Source: an uncultured Prevotella sp. (lineage in GTDB: Bacteria > Bacteroidota > Bacteroidia > Bacteroidales > Bacteroidaceae). Taken from it: DNA of 64,000 nt. The position numbers were made by a program, and so were the translations under genes. Under the pieces are notes generated by a model that was not told the DNA's origin, did not search any database, and worked only from the letters and a program-made list of their open reading frames with translations. Each line of letters opens with the position of its first letter. Within the stretch, counting starts at the first letter, position 1. This document shows positions 61,244 to 64,000 of this stretch, piece after piece. The DNA lies in contig CAJKDU010000004.1 in the NCBI GenBank assembly GCA_905198745.1, positions 11,865 through 75,864 of the forward strand, given 5' to 3'.

Positions 61244-61882
61244 ATGAGAAAAATACAATTTGCCATCATGGCTCTTCTGTCCGTCCTGGCATTCGCTTCC
61301 TGTAGCGACAGCGAAACCTATGCAGACCAGAAAAAGAAAGAGAAGTCGGCGATTGCGCAGTATATCGCAGCCAACAATATCAACCCCATCTCTGAGACCG
61401 TGTTTGCCCAGCAGGGCTATACCACCGACGTGTCAAAAAACGAGTATGTGCTCATAGAACAGTCGGGCGTCTACATGCAGATCTGCAATGAGGGATGCGG
61501 CGAGAAAATCAAGAATGGAGACAACGTCACGGTCATCTGCCGGTATACGGAGGTGAACATCATGGAGGGTGACACCATTTCCACTAACATGATTCCCTAC
61601 TATAGTTCCATGCCCGACTTGATGAACGTGTCTAACACCAGCGGTTCGTTCACCGCTTCATTCGATACAAACAGCAGCGTGATGTATCGCACTTACAGCA
61701 GCGCTTCCGTGCCTACCGGCTGGTTGGTGCCGCTCACTTACATCAAAATAGGCTATCCCAAGGCTGAGGGCGAGCAAATAGCTCATGTGAAGCTTATTGT
61801 TCCTCATTCTGCCGGACAGTATTACGCCACGCAGAACGTGTATCCTTGTTTCTACGACATCACCTATCAAGGTGAACGATAG
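61244..61882 (+). CDS. DUF4827-like lipoprotein with FKBP-type fold features
   Basis: This 212-residue protein has a lipoprotein signal ending at Cys20 (LAFASCSD). The mature part has the arrangement of the FKBP-like proteins called DUF4827 in Bacteroidota: GEKIKNGDNVTVICRYTEVNIMEGD near 85-110 and a closing VKLIVPHSAGQYYATQNVYPCFYDITYQ. Typical active-site aromatics of FKBP isomerases are only partly matched, so peptidyl-prolyl isomerase activity is uncertain. It has its own promoter and is followed by a perfect terminator. Confidence 0.75.
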   Translation: MRKIQFAIMALLSVLAFASCSDSETYADQKKKEKSAIAQYIAANNINPISETVFAQQGYTTDVSKNEYVLIEQSGVYMQICNEGCGEKIKNGDNVTVICRYTEVNIMEGDTISTNMIPYYSSMPDLMNVSNTSGSFTASFDTNSSVMYRTYSSASVPTGWLVPLTYIKIGYPKAEGEQIAHVKLIVPHSAGQYYATQNVYPCFYDITYQGER

Positions 61883-61939
61883 ACAGCCGAGGGTGCGGAC
61901 AACCAAACAGCAAGAAGATACTTACATGAAATAACGACA

Positions 61940-61979
61940 ATACTCTGACACCCGATTACGTGATGTCAGAGTATTTTTT
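61940..61979 (+). terminator. Terminator directly before the mutase gene
   Basis: Perfect 11-bp stem ATACTCTGACA / TGTCAGAGTAT (61940-61950 and 61964-61974) followed by T5. It ends 13 bases before ATG 61993 and rules out the longer reading frame from 61960 as the true start. Confidence 0.88.
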
Positions 61980-61992
61980 AATAAATACTATT

Positions 61993-63375
61993 ATGACACT
62001 TATCAAATCTATCTCAGGTATCAGAGGCACCATCGGAGGACAGACGGGCGACACGCTCAATCCTCTGGATATTGTGAAATTCACCACTGCCTATGCCTCC
62101 TTCATCCGCAAGAAAGGACAGTCACAGTCAAACAGCATTGTCGTGGGCCGCGATGCCCGCATCTCAGGCTCCATGGTCGACAAGATTGTGAGCGGATGTC
62201 TGATGGGATGTGGCTATGATGTCATCAACATAGGTCTTGCCACAACTCCAACCACAGAGCTGGCCGTGCGCATGTCGGGAGCTGCCGGCGGCATCATTAT
62301 TACCGCCAGCCACAACCCCCGCCATTGGAATGCACTCAAGTTGCTCAATCATGAAGGCGAATTTCTCACCAAGGCAGACGGCAACGAAGTGCTTGCTATT
62401 GCTGATAAGGATGACTTTACCTATGCTGATGTGGACCACTTGGGCAAATATACTGAGGACAACACGTTCAACGCACGCCACATTGAAAATGTACTTGGCT
62501 TGAAACTGGTGGATGTGGATGCCATCAAAAAAGCCCGTTTCAAGGTGTGTGTGGACACGATCAACAGCGTGGGCGGCATCATTTTGCCCGATCTGCTGAA
62601 GGCTCTCGGTGTAGATTACACTATTCTCAATGGCCAGGCAAACGGCGATTTCGCCCATAATCCGGAACCGTTAGAGAAGAATCTCGCAGGAATCATGGAC
62701 GAGATGAAGAGCGGAAAATATGACCTTGGCATTGTGGTTGACCCCGATGTAGACCGTCTGGCCTTCATCTGTGAAGACGGAAAAATGTTTGGCGAGGAAT
62801 ACACACTGGTCAGTGTGGCCGACTATGTGCTCACCCACACACCTGGCAACACCGTGAGCAACTTGAGCAGCACTCGTGCTCTTCGAGACGTAACGGAGGC
62901 GCATGGTGGCATTTACACGGCGGCAGCAGTGGGTGAGGTGAACGTCACCACCAAGATGAAAGAGGTGAATGCCGTGATTGGCGGCGAAGGCAATGGCGGA
63001 GTAATCTATCCTGAAAGTCATTATGGCCGCGACGCCCTGGTGGGCATTGCCCTCTTCTTGTCGTCCTTGGCGCACAAGGGCTGTAAGGTGAGCGAATTGC
63101 GGGCTTCCTTCCCCAACTATTTCATTGCCAAGAACCGCATCGACCTCACCCCGTCTACCGATGTGGATGCCATACTCGAGAAGGTGAAGGAAATATACAG
63201 GAACGAAAAAATCACAGATATAGACGGCGTGAAGATTGACTTTGCCGACAAGTGGGTTCACCTGCGCAAGTCAAATACTGAACCTATAATCCGCGTCTAC
63301 AGCGAAGCTCACAGCATGGAGGAAGCCGACCAGCTTGGCAAGCAAATCATGCAGGTGGTCTACGATATGCAGTAA
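61993..63375 (+). CDS. glmM: Phosphoglucosamine mutase / phosphomannomutase family protein
   Basis: This 460-residue protein belongs to the alpha-D-phosphohexomutases. The phospho-serine is Ser106 in TASHNPRHWN, the metal loop is DPDVDRLAF near 250, the sugar-binding loop is EGNGGVIYPESHYGRD near 335 and the phosphate-binding loop RKSNTEPIIRVYSEA near 430. GlmM interconverts glucosamine-6- and -1-phosphate for UDP-GlcNAc synthesis; the opening LIKSISGIRGTIGG and length favour it over other mutases, though ManB-type activity cannot be ruled out. ATG 61993 is selected, 13 bases after a terminator. Confidence 0.85.
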   Translation: MTLIKSISGIRGTIGGQTGDTLNPLDIVKFTTAYASFIRKKGQSQSNSIVVGRDARISGSMVDKIVSGCLMGCGYDVINIGLATTPTTELAVRMSGAAGGIIITASHNPRHWNALKLLNHEGEFLTKADGNEVLAIADKDDFTYADVDHLGKYTEDNTFNARHIENVLGLKLVDVDAIKKARFKVCVDTINSVGGIILPDLLKALGVDYTILNGQANGDFAHNPEPLEKNLAGIMDEMKSGKYDLGIVVDPDVDRLAFICEDGKMFGEEYTLVSVADYVLTHTPGNTVSNLSSTRALRDVTEAHGGIYTAAAVGEVNVTTKMKEVNAVIGGEGNGGVIYPESHYGRDALVGIALFLSSLAHKGCKVSELRASFPNYFIAKNRIDLTPSTDVDAILEKVKEIYRNEKITDIDGVKIDFADKWVHLRKSNTEPIIRVYSEAHSMEEADQLGKQIMQVVYDMQ

Positions 63376-63396
63376 ATCTGTATTTTCATCAACACA

Positions 63397-63435
63397 CAAG
63401 AGGCGTCTGTTTCCGTTAGGGAAGGGCGCCTCTTG
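63397..63435 (+). terminator. Inverted repeat after the mutase gene
   Basis: CAAGAGGCG / CGCCTCTTG (63397-63405 and 63427-63435) forms a perfect 9-bp stem 21 bases after the stop codon. No T-run follows. Confidence 0.6.
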
Positions 63436-63733
63436 TCGCTTGTGCAAGTCGTTACGGGCGTTATGGGTGTGGAGTTTTCTTGATGAACCTCCCTGCCCGT
63501 AATTTTCAACACAACGTTTGCTGTACTTGAATAGCTGATGTTGAGCGATCGTGTAAACGTGACGCTATCATCCTGTTGCGGCATTGGCAATTGTTGGTGC
63601 AATAAATTCTGCTCATCCATCATCTGGGGGTGATAGTAGTGGCGTCATTGTTGGTGTTGACATCAAAAGCGTGCTGAACCGTCAACATTTACTTGGCTTT
63701 GTTTTCAGGCGGTCTTGTTTCATAACCGTCTTT

Positions 63734-63885
63734 ACGCGTGTGCGTGCGCAGGAAAAGTTCTTGTTTGTTCGATATTATCTATCACTTTTCTTGATATCTG
63801 ACGATATCTTTCTGACTGTCAGCAAGATGAATGGAGTGGTAGATGCGTGGTAGATAGCTTTCTATTCATCACTTCTATACCCCAA
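63734..63885 (-). repeat. GATAGA/CG-tract repeat core, copy D
   Basis: Read on the minus strand: TATAGAAGTGA, CTATCTACCACGCATCTACCACTC, CATCTTGCTGACAG, GATATCAAGAAAAGTGATAGATA, AGAACTTTTCCTGC, then a 17-base alternating purine-pyrimidine tract at 63734-63750. No TGCCCA block or 22-bp array adjoins. The rest of 63436-64000 shows no gene. Confidence 0.85.
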
Positions 63886-64000
63886 TTCGGGATAAAATAG
63901 CGATTAGTTGCATGTGAAGACAGATACATGAATTCTCTTCCCATGCCATCAGACATGGGCTATATATAAAGAATCGAAAGAGATTATTCTGTCCTTAGAA

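Noticed and set aside
63584..63853. An 89-codon frame at the right end of the window
   Set aside because: It runs through repeat copy D. Part of the frame recurs in copies A and B but is broken in C, so it follows from repeat identity rather than coding.

Overview
The window looks like a chromosomal segment of a Bacteroidota bacterium, most likely of the Prevotellaceae. The evidence is two tandem SusC/SusD pairs, a hybrid two-component system regulator, many lipoproteins, C-terminal sorting-type tails on secreted enzymes, and promoters of the Bacteroides type (TTTG about 20 bases before TAnnTTTG). The genus is inferred from gene style only. TGA is an ordinary stop codon here.

Layout. (1) 1-7963: the end of a drug-efflux operon (RND pump cut by the window edge, plus its outer-membrane channel), a divergent LpxA-like acyltransferase, NAD kinase and a half-size ABC exporter. 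(2) 8108-21113: secreted enzymes against pectin: a GH95 fucosidase/galactosidase, two PL1-type pectate lyases (one a 1165-residue multidomain protein), a GH65-like (alpha/alpha)6 protein and a PL11 rhamnogalacturonan lyase; a small tyrosine phosphatase sits among them. (3) 21364-41017: the uptake and control core: susC1-susD1, susC2-susD2, a 1390-residue hybrid regulator co-transcribed with a GH106 rhamnosidase, and a convergent GH28 polygalacturonase. (4) 41361-45458: bifunctional fucokinase/GDP-fucose pyrophosphorylase (fkp) and fucose permease (fucP). (5) 46193-51798: fabI, a possible structured RNA leader, a lytic-transglycosylase-like protein, an SGNH hydrolase, a methionine (probably initiator) tRNA, a TetR regulator, fabG and a pseudouridine synthase. 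(6) 51956-63375: TamB and its Omp85 lipoprotein partner, a nucleotidyltransferase, a DHH phosphoesterase, a DUF4827-like lipoprotein and a GlmM-type mutase.

Regions 2-4 make biological sense together. Surface enzymes cut rhamnogalacturonan-type pectin, the SusCD pairs import oligomers, the regulator senses them, exo-enzymes finish them in the periplasm, and released fucose can be imported by FucP and turned into GDP-fucose by Fkp. No fucose catabolic gene is present in the window, so salvage for surface glycans is the simplest reading.

Besides genes, the most notable content is a family of dispersed intergenic repeats. It is modular: a core of about 160 bp ending in an alternating purine-pyrimidine CG-rich tract (four copies), a palindromic block built on TGCCCA (three copies), and arrays of 22-bp near-palindromic units (three arrays). 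Two sites carry all three modules in the same order but opposite orientation. A second notable point is an in-frame TGA inside the signal peptide of the second SusC. I see no transposase, phage gene or CRISPR array.
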